Below are positions 62,635-64,000 of a DNA stretch of 64,000 nucleotides, piece after piece. Numbering within the stretch: the stretch's first letter is position 1; every line of letters starts with the position of its first letter. The notes beneath the pieces were generated by a model. That model searched no databases, had not been told where the DNA came from, and saw only the letters and a list, made by a program, of their open reading frames with translations. The position numbers were made by a program, and so were the translations under genes. Source of the DNA: Lentinus brumalis (Eukaryota; Basidiomycota; Agaricomycetes; Polyporales; Polyporaceae). The DNA lies in the NCBI GenBank assembly GCA_001792895.1, contig MARA01000040.1, positions 248,001-312,000 of the forward strand, read 5' to 3'.

Positions 62635-64000
62635 ATGGCCGCGCAACTCCCCATCCCTGTTTACACGTCCCTGGACCAGGCTATGCCTGACCTCAAGACG
62701 GCCGCCGAACAAGCGTACGTTCACGCGCATGCGCAATCACTCCGAAGCTCACACAACGTGCAGCGTTCGATACAACAACCTGGTAGAGGAGTTCGAGAAA
62801 CGATTCGGACACAAGCCTTCGTACATCGCCCGTGCACCGGGAAGAGTCAAGTGAGTTCTCGTCCTCCGTTGCGCGACCGTATCGTGACACGAAACGTGCA
62901 GCTTGATCGGCGAGCATATCGACTATGTGCTCTTTGGCTGCTTCCCCGCAGCGGTTGAGCGCGACATTCTCATCGCCTGCGGTCCTTCATCAGCGGCTGC
63001 GTCGACAGGAACCGGCGGCGTTCAGGCCCACAACCTCAACCCGAAGTACCAGCCGCAAACCTTCGTGCCTATGCTCAAGACCGGAGGACCCACGGCCGCC
63101 GAGGAAGCGGACGCGGCCAGCACTGTTCATGCCGAGGCGGCGTGGCAGTTGGATATCGACAAGCGCGAGTTGAGGTGGGAGAGCTATGTCAAAGCCGGAT
63201 ACTACGTACGTCTACTTTCCTTTATTTGGTCCGGTTCCCGTCACGGAGGTGGTGCCCGTTTGTGATCCCTCTGTCCTCGAAGAGAGGCGACTGACATCCA
63301 TCGGTGATACTCCGTGTTCGCGACTTTACCCCGCATCCCGTGTAGTCACGTTTCGCTTCGGGCCGCTATGTCTGCGTGAGCAGATTACACGAGGAACCAT
63401 CCCCCCTGTGATCTAGTGCAGTGTTCAAGTTCTCTGGTATTGTGAATACGCGGTCAGTTACTCAGCAAAGGTTTCGTAGGGTGTTTTGAACCGCTTCTTC
63501 TCTGCGGCTGCTGGGTCGCAAGAACATCCAGTTCCCGTTGACTTGCTATTCACCGGATCCGTGCCGTCAGGTTCAGGCCTTTCCTCTAGGTACCGTTGTT
63601 CGACCCATTGTCGTGTTCGATGCTGATCACCCGGCAGCGCTGCAATGGTCGTCGCGTCGACTCTTGCGTTCCTCACCGTCAACAACAAGCTCGAGGGCGT
63701 CTCAAAGGGCCAGCTCGTTGAGATGGCCATGGAGAACGAGAAGCGCGTCGGTGTGAACAGCGGCGGGTGAGTGGTCATGTTCCTGTGTATATCATCTGTT
63801 GATGAACCGTGTGTAGTCTTGACCAGGCTGCCTCGGTCATCTGCACTCCGCATTCAGCCATCTTTGTGAACTTCTACCCCAAACTCTCTGCAGAACCGAT
63901 CCCTCTGCCGACTCCCCGAACGATTCCTCGCGCCATCTTCGTGTGCGCCAACTCCCTGGTTGTCAGCGACAAAGCCGTCAGTGAGTGGCCTGCCATCCCC
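62635..64000 (+). CDS. GAL1: galactokinase, 5' part
   Basis: Exons: 62635-62714, 62764-62850, 62902-63205, 63480-63589, 63638-63766 and 63817-63980; the gene runs off the window. The start is MAAQLPIPVYTSLDQAMPDL. The galactokinase signature GRVNLIGEHIDY is split by the second intron. The GHMP-kinase loop PSGSGLSSSAAMVVASTLAF is split by the fourth intron. The following ENEKRVGVNSGGLDQAASVI carries the conserved Asp of the active site. The enzyme phosphorylates galactose to galactose 1-phosphate, the first step of the Leloir pathway, in the cytosol. The third intron (63206-63479) is 274 bp, longer than the others. All joins keep frame. Confidence 0.92.

Overview
The window is nuclear DNA of a filamentous basidiomycete, most likely an Agaricomycete. 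The evidence is many 50-70 bp GT-AG introns with short exons, G+C-rich coding sequence, and basidiomycete-type families: a HET-domain protein, Pps1-type phosphatase, Crypton-like tyrosine recombinase, a Rad2/XPG-like 'MGIPGLWK' protein and a LINE with an RNase H domain. All gene models were built by hand from splice signals and comparison between paralogs inside the window.

Layout. 1-5.03 kb and 19.9-44.1 kb hold ten copies (one cut by the window edge) of a GroES/Rossmann medium-chain dehydrogenase/reductase (MDR, 'zinc-binding dehydrogenase-like' without an evident zinc site). Six belong to a PNRVEVLP..PQET subfamily (five exons, four in one copy). Four belong to an FPE.ISF..ATLP..(A/V) subfamily with four exons. 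Two of the first group carry one-base frameshifts in G/C runs. Three of the second group are recent duplicates, one inverted, that still share a promoter motif and upstream repeats. Between them lie an Hsp20-like gene (6.2-7.2 kb), about 7.9 kb of gene-poor DNA, a Pps1-type dual-specificity phosphatase gene (15.1-18.9 kb) and a small secreted ricin-B-like protein (41.8 kb).

22.0-32.6 kb looks like a mobile element not matching a standard class. A SAP-domain protein and a tyrosine recombinase are transcribed divergently from a 223 bp intergenic region, and a Rad2/XPG-family nuclease gene converges on the recombinase. The block is bracketed by a 19 bp inverted repeat (17/19 identical) and a second subterminal inverted repeat. 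Its left end abuts a 3 x 670 bp tandem array built of related CAGTC motifs. The nuclease gene is broken by a 23 bp tandem duplication.

46.2-48.0 kb encodes a HET (heterokaryon incompatibility) protein. 48.5-60.27 kb is one LINE insertion of 11.8 kb on the minus strand, defined by a poly(A) tail (29 T on the plus strand) and an exact 17 bp target-site duplication. It contains a zinc-knuckle ORF1, an endonuclease/reverse transcriptase ORF2, RNase H in a shifted frame, degenerate 5' gag-like sequence, 5' tandem monomers and an extra 237-codon ORF. The insertion appears to interrupt a small host reading frame. The right edge is ordinary chromosome: a multi-pass membrane protein, an intron-containing tRNA-Leu(CAA) and the 5' part of a galactokinase gene.
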